Below are positions 1 through 5,050 of a stretch of 5,777 nt of DNA, piece after piece (within the stretch, counting starts at the first letter, position 1; the number at the start of each line of letters is the position of its first letter). Under the pieces are notes generated by a model. The model worked only from the letters and a program-made list of their open reading frames with translations, was not told the DNA's origin and did no database searches. A program made the position numbers and the translations under genes. This DNA comes from Clostridia bacterium (GTDB lineage: Bacteria > Bacillota > Clostridia > Christensenellales > Borkfalkiaceae): NCBI GenBank assembly GCA_017421905.1, contig JAFOHH010000112.1, positions 1-5,777 of the forward strand. Reading direction: 5' to 3'.

Positions 1-680
1 GTAGATAGTACCTCCTCGTCGGCGTAAAGCGAGCGAGAAACGAAGGCAAGCACGGGGCGACCTTTTCCCGTATCGGCGGCAAGGGCAGCTAGCACGATTT
101 CCCTATCGGCGCGAAGAGTGGGCGCGGCGTAAGAAAGCAGCGTCCCGTCCTTTTTTACGGCAAGCAAAATGAGTTCGCGGTCAAAGCAAAAGTCCTCGGC
201 ATATTCTCGAAAGTGCTTTACGCACCCCTTTTTATTGCCTGCAAGCTCGGCCTTTAAGTGGGCAAGCAGCTTTTCGCCTTCCACGCCCGTAGTCCCCTTA
301 CTGCCGTAAGAAAGCAGTAGCGGCGTAATTTTAAAAAGTCCCTTTTCCGCCGCCCATTCCGTTTTACGTTTAACCTCGGGCACGGTTAAAATTTTATGTT
401 GCAAAAGAAGGTCTACGATTTCGTAATCGTCTAAAAGGGCGTATTTTTCAAACAGCTCCTCCCTCTTTTTTAAATTATCGTCCGAACAGCGTAAAATATA
501 ACGCAGCTTTTCACGGTCTACGGTAAGCGGATCGAGCGCGGAATGCATTACGAGAATAATTTTATATCCGTATTTGGCAATCGCCTCAAAGGTTTCGGTA
601 GGCGTATCGTTTTTCAGTACACCCACGCGCACTACGCCGTTCCGAATCCCCAGTTGTTTTTCCAGCTCTGCTCTCGTCAT
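1..680 (-). CDS. DUF4116 / ankyrin-like repeat protein, C-terminus cut by window edge
   Basis: The reading frame is open from ATG at 678-680 to the left edge, giving 226 complete residues and no stop, so the C-terminus lies outside the window. Residues about 75-128 (YALLDDYEIVDLLL, then AAEKGLFKITPLLLSY) look like degenerate ankyrin-type helical pairs. Residues about 166-226 match the DUF4116 pattern in two successive units: DRELILLAVKKDGTLLSYA, then LRADREIVLAAL continuing to LYADEEVL. No signal peptide or membrane segment is visible. Repeat proteins of this kind usually mediate protein-protein contacts; no enzymatic motif is seen and no function is claimed. The ATG is preceded by a weak GGACGG six bases upstream. 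An in-frame GTG at 720-722 would add 14 residues, and a GGAAGAA abuts it too closely to be a good ribosome site. A strong promoter lies 76 bases upstream, leaving a leader of about 70 nt. It is transcribed divergently from the PHP gene. Confidence 0.8.
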   Translation of the reverse strand, partial: MTRAELEKQLGIRNGVVRVGVLKNDTPTETFEAIAKYGYKIILVMHSALDPLTVDREKLRYILRCSDDNLKKREELFEKYALLDDYEIVDLLLQHKILTVPEVKRKTEWAAEKGLFKITPLLLSYGSKGTTGVEGEKLLAHLKAELAGNKKGCVKHFREYAEDFCFDRELILLAVKKDGTLLSYAAPTLRADREIVLAALAADTGKGRPVLAFVSRSLYADEEVLS

Positions 681-755
681 ATCGCACCGTCCGTTTTCGT
701 CCAAAAGGGCACGATGCGGCACTTCTTCCGCACGCTTGCTTTTGGCAGGACGATT

Positions 756-784
756 ATTATACCACGTTTAGAAAATTTAGTCAA
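756..784 (-). promoter_or_regulatory. sigma-A type promoter for the DUF4116 gene
   Basis: Read on the minus strand this is TTGACT (784-779), a 17-nt spacer, and a perfect TATAAT (761-756). The predicted start of transcription is near 749, giving a leader of about 70 nt before the ATG at 680. The match is nearly ideal and the orientation fits the only minus-strand gene on this side. Confidence 0.85.
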
Positions 785-844
785 TCTTACGCCTATACCT
801 TATCAAAAAATTATTTGTTTCGATTTGCTTTCCGCCGAAAACCC

Positions 845-960
845 CTTCCGCTTGCCGCCCATATATCCTCTTCCGCTTGCCGCCGAAAAAACTCTTCCGC
901 TTGCCGCAGTAGAAAATTCTCCCTTCCGCTTGCCGCCCATATATCCCCTTCCGCTTGCCG
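845..960. repeat. five-copy short tandem repeat between divergent promoters
   Basis: The 13-nt core CTTCCGCTTGCCG occurs without a mismatch at 845-857, 870-882, 894-906, 923-935 and 948-960. Start-to-start spacings are 25, 24, 29 and 25 nt. The tails vary. Copies 1 and 4 carry the same tail (CCCATATATCC), so 845-868 and 923-946 are identical over 24 nt, whereas copies 2 and 3 have A-rich tails. The array lies wholly between the minus-strand promoter (756-784) and the plus-strand promoter (996-1024), in a 372-base gap with no gene. The rest of the gap is AT-rich leader and promoter sequence. It could be a neutral minisatellite or a cluster of protein-binding sites; the sequence does not decide. 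Confidence 0.9.
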
Positions 961-995
961 AGGCGAAAATTTATTTTACCGCGGGGAAAATACGC

Positions 996-1024
996 TTGCT
1001 AAATTTTGCGACATTTTATATAAT
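996..1024 (+). promoter_or_regulatory. promoter for the PHP-VanW operon
   Basis: A perfect TATAAT at 1019-1024 is preceded, after a 17-nt spacer, by TTGCTA (996-1001), which matches four of six -35 positions. Transcription would start near 1031, leaving a leader of only about 22 nt before the ATG at 1053. This supports 1053 over any upstream start, because the upstream part of the open frame would lie before the transcription start. Confidence 0.75.
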
Positions 1025-1043
1025 AACACCATCAAGCAAAAAC

Positions 1044-1047
1044 GAGG
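1044..1047 (+). promoter_or_regulatory. ribosome binding site fixing the PHP start
   Basis: GAGG sits five bases before ATG 1053, within a purine-rich AAACGAGG context. The frame stays open upstream to 543, but that part reads through the tandem repeat and the promoter. This site and the family-typical DLHMHS N-terminus set the start at 1053. Confidence 0.75.
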
Positions 1048-1052
1048 CTATT

Positions 1053-1874
1053 ATGCGAGCAGATTTACATATGCACAGTTATTATTCGGACGGAGCGCAC
1101 TCCCCCGAGCAGCTTATGGATATGGCAAAGGGGCTGGGGATAGAACTGCTTTCTATTACCGACCACGACGTTGCGATAAACGAAGCGGAAAACGCTGCCG
1201 CCGCCAAAGCGCGCGGACTTAATTATATCCCCGGCGTGGAATTTACCTGCTACGACGGCGAGCAAATTCATATCCTTGGCTACAACTACAATCGCACGCC
1301 CGCCTTTAACCGCAAAATTGACGAGCTAACCCAAGGCCGAGAGACGCGCAACCGCAAAATGCTGCAAAATTTAGAAGGGCTTGGCATAAAATTAAACGAA
1401 GAGCAAATTGACCGCAATGCGCGCGGCATGTACGGCACGGTGCATATCGTGCGGCAAATCGTACGGCAGGGATACTGCGACGATTACCTTTGGGCGATGA
1501 AAAAATACTTTACGGAGGAAGGGCTTGCCTACGCCCCGGATAGCCGCATGTCCCCCGACGAGGCTGTGCGCCTTATTAAATCTGCGGGCGGCATTGCCGT
1601 TTGGGCACACCCCGGCTATACCAAGCGCATGACGGAAGAGCAAAAAGAAACCTTGTTGCGCCGCTTAATTACTTGCGGCTTAGACGGCATAGAATCGCAC
1701 TATTTTTGCCATACTGAAAGAGAAAGAGAGCTTTATAGCGGTTGGGCAAAAAAATACGGTCTTATTTCCACCGTGGGCTCTGACTTTCACGGAGAAGAAC
1801 GGCGAGAAAAGATGGGCGTTCCCGAACACCATCTATCCCCTGCCGAGGTGGACTTTTTATGCAAAAAAAATTAA
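1053..1874 (+). CDS. PHP-domain metal-dependent phosphoesterase (TrpH/COG0613-like)
   Basis: This 273-aa protein is a complete single-domain PHP phosphoesterase, the usual length for the TrpH/RnmA-like family. Metal-ligand motifs appear in order: DLHMHS (D4, H6, H8), SITDHD (T36, D37, H38, D39), PGVE (E63), QIHILGY (H73), a His at 131 in YGTVHIVR, WAHPGY (H186) and GSDFHG (D244, H246). These would bind a multi-metal cluster that hydrolyses phosphate esters. Characterised relatives act on 3',5'-nucleotide bisphosphates such as pAp or on short RNA 5' ends; the substrate here is an inference from family only. No signal peptide is seen, so it is cytoplasmic. The segment around H131 has GTVH where many relatives have GRPH, a mild departure. 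The 3' end overlaps the VanW gene by 16 nt, implying one mRNA. Confidence in the family is high and in the exact substrate low. Confidence 0.93.
   Translation: MRADLHMHSYYSDGAHSPEQLMDMAKGLGIELLSITDHDVAINEAENAAAAKARGLNYIPGVEFTCYDGEQIHILGYNYNRTPAFNRKIDELTQGRETRNRKMLQNLEGLGIKLNEEQIDRNARGMYGTVHIVRQIVRQGYCDDYLWAMKKYFTEEGLAYAPDSRMSPDEAVRLIKSAGGIAVWAHPGYTKRMTEEQKETLLRRLITCGLDGIESHYFCHTERERELYSGWAKKYGLISTVGSDFHGEERREKMGVPEHHLSPAEVDFLCKKN
1845..1850 (+). promoter_or_regulatory. internal ribosome binding site for the VanW gene
   Basis: GAGGTG inside the last codons of the PHP gene lies eight bases before ATG 1859. Because this site and the start are inside the upstream coding region, translation of the two genes is likely coupled. 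It also supports 1859 as the start. Confidence 0.75.
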
Positions 1875-3259
1875 CGCTACTATTCATAATCCTGTTTCTT
1901 CTCCCTGCCGCTACCATTGCGGCAGGGTTTTTTGCGCCGCGCGTAAGGGGAAACGTTACCGTTTGCGGCGTGGATATTACGGGTTGTACCGAAAAAGAGG
2001 CAAGGCTTGCCCTTTGCGATATGATAGAAGAATATAAAAGCCGAGCCATCGTAATAACGAGCAAAAGCGGAAAGCGAGTGCTTTCTTGCACGGAAACGGA
2101 AACGCGTTTTGAAAAAAGCGGCGATACCGTAAAAAGCGGCGACACCGTAAAAAGCGCGCCGCATTTGCGCTGTGAGGTTGATTTTTCCGCACTCTTTTCG
2201 CGCGCGTTATCGGTAAAAAAGGGAGAACGCGCCGACCTGACGCTATCCGCCACCTACCGCTTGCGCGATTTCCCCGCCCTATCCGCCGACCTGCAACAAC
2301 TAGAGCGCGTACCTGCGCAAAATGCAACGATGCAGTTTAAGCCCAAAGAGCCGCCCTATTTTTTCTTCACCGAAGAAAAAACGGGCTACGCCGTAGACGA
2401 ATACGCCCTACTGCTTTTAGCAACCGAGGCGTGCCAAGCGTTATCCGCCCTTCCCCTTGCGGGAGAAAGCACGATAACCCTTTCCGTTCCCTACCGCACC
2501 CTTTGCCCCGACGTTACCGTTGCCGACCTAAAAGCGCAAACTCAGCCCCTTGCGTGGTACAGCACCGATTTTTCCCGTTCCGGCACGGAGCGCAAGCACA
2601 ACGTTTGCCTGGCGGCGGAAAAGCTTTGCGGCAGGGTGCTTGGCGCAGGAGAACGCCTTTCCTTTAACGAGCAGGTGGGTGCGCGCACCAAGGAACGCGG
2701 CTTTTTGCCTGCAACGGTTATTTCGGGCGGAAAGTACGAAATGGGCGTGGGCGGCGGCGTTTGTCAGGTTTCTTCTACCCTATATAACGCGGCGCTGCTT
2801 TGCGGCCTTACGGTAAAGGAATGGCACGCGCACTCTTTGGCCGTTTCTTACGTGCCGCCGGCAAGGGACGCAATGGTTTCCTACGGCACGGCCGATTTGG
2901 TTTTATGCAACGAGGGCGAAACGCCCGTTTATTTGGTTGCCGAAACGCAAGGTGGCCGTTTGCGCTTTACCTTTTACGGAAAGCCGAGCGGCAAACGCTA
3001 CGCCCTCGTTTCGGAGCGGGTAGAAAGCATTGCTCCGCCGCCGCCCCTTATAGAATGGGACGAGAAAGGAAAATTTCCAAGCCTTTGTTTGGGCGAAGAA
3101 CTATTACTGCAAAAGGAGGTGGAAGGCTTTCGCGCCGTTTGCTATTTGGAAACGACGGAAGGCGGCGTTACCACCCGCACCTTAATTAGAAAAAGCACCT
3201 ACCTCCCTATGCAAAAGCACGTGATGCTTGGCAGGGCGAACCCCAAGGAAAAGGGTTAG
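1859..3259 (+). CDS. membrane-anchored VanW-family protein with PG-binding-4-like region
   Basis: The product is 466 aa. Residues 3-25 form a basic-then-hydrophobic signal anchor (KKLTLLFIILFLLPAATIAAG), so most of the protein should be extracytoplasmic. Residues about 125-200 resemble the peptidoglycan-binding-4 domain often found before VanW (EKTGYAVDEYALLLLATEA). The VanW core spans about 230-365 and contains the hallmark GGGVCQVSSTLYNAALL (C302 region), HAHS (H323, H325), YVPPARDAMVSYG (D337) and NEGETPVYL. The C-terminal 85 residues (GFRAVCYLETTEGGVTTR) only weakly recall the G5-like tails of this family. VanW is named from vancomycin-resistance clusters, but its biochemical role is unsettled, and nothing here indicates a resistance locus. 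A cell-envelope role is inferred. A six-residue duplication (KSGDTV) lies at 86-97. The start is set by the internal GAGGTG and the signal anchor. No classical terminator follows; the downstream repeat hairpins may serve. Confidence 0.92.
   Translation: MQKKLTLLFIILFLLPAATIAAGFFAPRVRGNVTVCGVDITGCTEKEARLALCDMIEEYKSRAIVITSKSGKRVLSCTETETRFEKSGDTVKSGDTVKSAPHLRCEVDFSALFSRALSVKKGERADLTLSATYRLRDFPALSADLQQLERVPAQNATMQFKPKEPPYFFFTEEKTGYAVDEYALLLLATEACQALSALPLAGESTITLSVPYRTLCPDVTVADLKAQTQPLAWYSTDFSRSGTERKHNVCLAAEKLCGRVLGAGERLSFNEQVGARTKERGFLPATVISGGKYEMGVGGGVCQVSSTLYNAALLCGLTVKEWHAHSLAVSYVPPARDAMVSYGTADLVLCNEGETPVYLVAETQGGRLRFTFYGKPSGKRYALVSERVESIAPPPPLIEWDEKGKFPSLCLGEELLLQKEVEGFRAVCYLETTEGGVTTRTLIRKSTYLPMQKHVMLGRANPKEKG
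2113..2156 (+). repeat. in-frame 18-nt tandem duplication in the VanW gene
   Basis: Two adjacent 18-nt units (2113-2130 and 2131-2148) encode KSGDTV twice and differ by one silent base (GAT versus GAC). A partial third unit begins at 2149. The unit keeps the frame and lies in a low-complexity linker before the PG-binding-like region, so it should be tolerated. It looks like recent slippage. Confidence 0.85.
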
Positions 3260-3271
3260 CATCCCCTCCCT

Positions 3272-3560
3272 CGCGCCAAAGCCTTTGCGCTTTTCCCCCC
3301 AACCGTTTTCCCTTTCCTCCGCGCCAAAAGCCTTTGCACGTTTATGCCCGACCGTTTTTCCTTTCCTCCGCGCCAAAAGCCTTCGCGCTTTTCCCCCACC
3401 CTTTTTTACTTTCCCCCGCGCCAAAAGCCTTTGCGCATTTTCCCCCAATCGTTTTTCCTTTCCCCCGCGCCAAAAGCCTTTGCGCTTTTTCCCCCAACCG
3501 TTTCTCCTTTTCCCCGCGCCAAAAGCCTTTGCACGTTTATGCCCGACCGTTTCCCTTTCG
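3272..3560. repeat. six-unit 48-49 nt tandem repeat array downstream of the VanW gene
   Basis: Units beginning with CGCGCC start at 3272, 3320, 3369, 3417, 3466 and 3515, giving periods of 48, 49, 48, 49 and 49. Each unit has a conserved head (CGCGCCAAAAGCCTTTGC, one A short in unit 1, one T-to-C change in unit 3) and a pyrimidine-rich tail ending in TTTCCTC or TTTCCCC. Units 1, 3, 4 and 5 mostly carry GCGCTTTTCCCCCAACC after the head. Units 2 and 6 share a different segment, GCACGTTTATGCCCGACC. The array fills the 330-base gap between the VanW stop and the SPFH promoter. No gene is supported here: every frame through it is low-complexity and reflects only the lack of stop codons in the repeat. 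Confidence 0.95.
3273..3294 (+). terminator. possible weak terminator hairpin in repeat unit 1
   Basis: GCG (3273-3275) pairs with CGC (3288-3290) and CAAA (3277-3280) pairs with TTTG (3284-3287), with one bulged C and a GCC loop, followed by TTTT and then C-rich sequence. It lies 13 bases after the VanW stop. Units 4 and 5 can form the same fold with an AGCC loop, while units 2, 3 and 6 carry mismatches. The stem is short and the T-run brief, so efficiency is doubtful, but no better terminator exists for the PHP-VanW operon. Confidence 0.35.
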
Positions 3561-3589
3561 AAAAACAAAAAATATTTTGTGAAAAGTAG

Positions 3590-3619
3590 TTGACAAGAGT
3601 GATATCGAAATGATATCAT
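3590..3619 (+). promoter_or_regulatory. promoter of the SPFH-Arc operon
   Basis: A perfect TTGACA at 3590-3595, an 18-nt spacer and TATCAT at 3614-3619 (five of six) form a strong sigma-A type promoter. An A/T-rich inverted repeat ACAAAA-AATA-TTTTGT at 3565-3580, just upstream, could act as an UP-like element. Transcription should start near 3626. A strong ribosome site AAAGGAG (3640-3646) lies seven bases before ATG 3654. Confidence 0.82.
3600..3618. promoter_or_regulatory. palindromic operator-like site inside the SPFH promoter
   Basis: The sequence TGATATC-GAAAT-GATATCA is a perfect 7-bp inverted repeat with a 5-nt centre. It also contains GATATC twice at an 11-nt step, about one helical turn. 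It fills most of the -35/-10 spacer and overlaps the -10 element, so a bound protein would block RNA polymerase. The second gene of the operon encodes an Arc-type DNA-binding protein, the obvious candidate ligand. That assignment is inference. Confidence 0.65.
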
Positions 3620-3653
3620 AATAGTACAAACGAAACTTGAAAGGAGAAACACT

Positions 3654-4682
3654 ATGCAAGAAAAAATTTTAACCGGTAAAAAGCACGGTATGCGCGTGCT
3701 GTTACTTACTTCTTTACTGTATCTCGTTGCTATCGGCGTAACCGTTTACGGCGGTATTACGATGGATAACGACCCCTCCTCCATCATTGGCATTGCACTG
3801 TTTGCAATCGGCCTTATTTGGCTTTGCGTGGGCTGGATTCCTTACTTGGGCCTCCGCATTTTGCGCCCGCAAGAAGCGCTTGTTCTTACCCTGTTCGGTA
3901 AATATATCGGCACGCTAAAAGGCGAAGGCTTTTATGCGGTAAACCCCTTTTGCGGATCGGTAAACCCTGCGGCACGCACGCAGCTGAACCAAAGCGGCGA
4001 CGTTTCCACGGCAGAGCCCGCGGCGTTTACGTTAAGCGGCAATAGCTTAAAAATGCAAGCGGTGGTTAACAATAAACTTTCTCTTAAAATTATGACGCTA
4101 AGCAACAACCGTCAAAAAATTAACGACTGCCTTGGCAACCCCGTAGAAATCGGCATTGCCGTTACCTGGCGCATTGTAGATACGGCAAAGGCGGTATTTA
4201 ACGTAAATAACTATAAAGAATTCCTTTCTTTGCAATGCGATACTTCGCTTAGAAACATCGTGCGCCTGTACCCTTACGACGTAGCACCCAACGTAGATAC
4301 CACGGGCGACGGCGTTGCGGACGACGGATCGCTCCGCGGCTCTAGCGACGTGGTTGCATTGCGCATTCGCGACGAAATTCAAGAGCGCGTTTCAGATGCA
4401 GGCATCGAAGTAATCGAAGCGCGCATTACCTACCTTGCTTACGCAACCGAAATTGCCGCCGTTATGCTGCAACGCCAACAAGCTTCTGCCATTATCGACG
4501 CAAGAAAAATGATTGTAGACGGCGCGGTAGGCATGGTAGAAATGGCGCTGGAACGCCTTTCTCAAAACGATACCGTAGTGCTGGACGAAGAACGGAAGGC
4601 CGCAATGGTTTCTAACCTGCTCGTGGTTCTTTGCGGCAACCGCGATGCACAACCCGTAGTAAATTCTGGCAGCTTATACTAA
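3654..4682 (+). CDS. SPFH-domain (stomatin/prohibitin/flotillin-type) membrane protein
   Basis: The product is 342 aa with two hydrophobic segments (about 14-36 and 43-66), followed by an SPFH domain from about 69 to 265. It begins with the typical [32 protein letters not shown] stretch at 67-99 and includes [14 protein letters not shown] (161-174) and [17 protein letters not shown] (187-203). After the core comes an amphipathic region, [20 protein letters not shown] then [17 protein letters not shown], and a [10 protein letters not shown] segment, as in the flotillin/stomatin-like bacterial subgroup. Such proteins form large membrane-associated oligomers that organise membrane microdomains or partner proteins; the partner here is unknown. 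An acidic loop, [11 protein letters not shown] at 215-225, resembles a calcium-binding loop and is unusual for the position. The start has an excellent AAAGGAG site. The stop overlaps the start of the Arc-type gene (TAATG), indicating coupled translation. Confidence in the family is high. Confidence 0.95.
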   Translation: MQEKILTGKKHGMRVLLLTSLLYLVAIGVTVYGGITMDNDPSSIIGIALFAIGLIWLCVGWIPYLGLRILRPQEALVLTLFGKYIGTLKGEGFYAVNPFCGSVNPAARTQLNQSGDVSTAEPAAFTLSGNSLKMQAVVNNKLSLKIMTLSNNRQKINDCLGNPVEIGIAVTWRIVDTAKAVFNVNNYKEFLSLQCDTSLRNIVRLYPYDVAPNVDTTGDGVADDGSLRGSSDVVALRIRDEIQERVSDAGIEVIEARITYLAYATEIAAVMLQRQQASAIIDARKMIVDGAVGMVEMALERLSQNDTVVLDEERKAAMVSNLLVVLCGNRDAQPVVNSGSLY

Positions 4683-4882
4683 TGAACGGCGAAAAGAAAC
4701 AAATCCCCCTGCGACTTTCCGCTAAATTATACGCCGCCCTCGCCGCGTGGGCAGAAGACGATTTTCGCAGCATCAACGGGCAAATTGAATATTTGCTTTC
4801 CGAATGCGTACGTCAGCGTAAGAAAAACGGAAAATACGTTTCGGACGAAATTGACGTTCCTCCCGAGCTAGATATTGAATAA
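4682..4882 (+). CDS. Arc-type ribbon-helix-helix DNA-binding protein
   Basis: The product is 66 aa. Residues 7-12 (QIPLRL) form the DNA-contacting beta strand, with R11 in the conserved place. Helix A covers about 13-27 ([15 protein letters not shown]), the turn carries RSIN (S30, N32), and helix B covers about 31-45 ([15 protein letters not shown]). The tail is basic and then acidic (RQRKKN, later PPELDIE). Arc-like proteins bind operators as pairs of dimers. The ATG overlaps the SPFH stop by one base (TAATG) and lacks a clear ribosome site of its own, so it is probably translated by re-initiation. An in-frame upstream ATG at 4631 would add 17 residues from inside the SPFH gene and is less likely. 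It probably represses its own operon through the palindrome at 3600-3618; this is inference from context. Confidence 0.88.
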   Translation: MNGEKKQIPLRLSAKLYAALAAWAEDDFRSINGQIEYLLSECVRQRKKNGKYVSDEIDVPPELDIE

Positions 4883-4908
4883 CTACATTTTCCTATTTTA
4901 GACAAACG

Positions 4909-4937
4909 AAAACCGCTCCTATACGGAGCGGTTTTTT
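4909..4937 (+). terminator. intrinsic terminator of the SPFH-Arc operon (also usable from the minus strand)
   Basis: AAAACCGCTCC (4909-4919) pairs perfectly with GGAGCGGTTTT (4925-4935) around a TATAC loop, an 11-bp stem followed by TT and an AT stretch. It lies 26 bases after the Arc stop. The T-run is good on the plus strand. On the minus strand the stem ends in TTTTCGTTTG, so it may also stop the convergent SGNH transcript with less certainty. Confidence 0.93.
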
Positions 4938-5044
4938 ATACTATTATGGGGGTTTTATAACCTTACGGGAGCGGCTTTTATACCCTTGTGGGGTTTTATA
5001 CCTTATGGGAGCGGCTTTTATACCGCTACGTGGGGGCTAACCTT
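4925..5044. repeat. three-unit, ~40-nt degenerate tandem repeat growing from the terminator arm
   Basis: Units start at 4925 (GGAGCGGTTTTTTATA), 4967 (GGGAGCGGCTTTTATACC) and 5007 (GGGAGCGGCTTTTATACC), with steps of 42 and 40 nt. Each continues with a G-run. The first two units then have GGGGTTTTATA and CCTTA; the third breaks down into GTGGGGGCTAACCTT. The first unit coincides with the 3' arm of the terminator stem. The array fills the gap between the convergent Arc-type and SGNH genes. Confidence 0.85.
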
Positions 5045-5050
5045 GAAAAA

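Noticed and set aside
720..722. GTG as the start of the DUF4116 protein
   Set aside because: It is in frame, but its purine run abuts the codon with no spacing. The ATG at 678-680 is favoured, though the choice is not certain.
845..960. CRISPR or plasmid iteron array
   Set aside because: Linkers are too short and two are identical, which excludes CRISPR. No replication initiator gene or origin features are nearby, so iterons are not supported.
543..1052. Open frame extending the PHP protein upstream by 170 residues
   Set aside because: It reads through a tandem repeat and the promoter at 996-1024, is antisense to the DUF4116 gene in its first part, and the family N-terminus (DLHMHS at residue 4) with a GAGG site starts at 1053.
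1762..2327. Minus-strand open frames over the VanW gene 5' half
   Set aside because: They are shadows of the VanW frame without domain matches, promoters or ribosome sites.
1859..3259. Vancomycin-resistance gene
   Set aside because: VanW-domain proteins are widespread in Gram-positive bacteria, and no vanHAX-type or sensor-kinase genes are nearby. The family name alone is no evidence of resistance.
3272..3560. CRISPR-like look of the 48-nt array
   Set aside because: The segments between the conserved heads are near-copies of one another, not unique spacers, and there is no cas gene. It is a tandem repeat.
3182..3652. Minus-strand open frame of 156 residues across the 48-nt array, plus three overlapping plus-strand frames (3228-3593, 3334-3582, 3344-3589)
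   Set aside because: All are low-complexity translations of the repeat unit, open only because the unit lacks stop codons. The minus-strand frame also covers the SPFH promoter. No ribosome site or domain supports any of them.
4631..4681. Upstream in-frame start for the Arc-type protein
   Set aside because: It would add 17 residues encoded inside the SPFH gene that do not fit the RHH fold. The ATG at 4682 gives the canonical N-terminus and a TAATG coupling.
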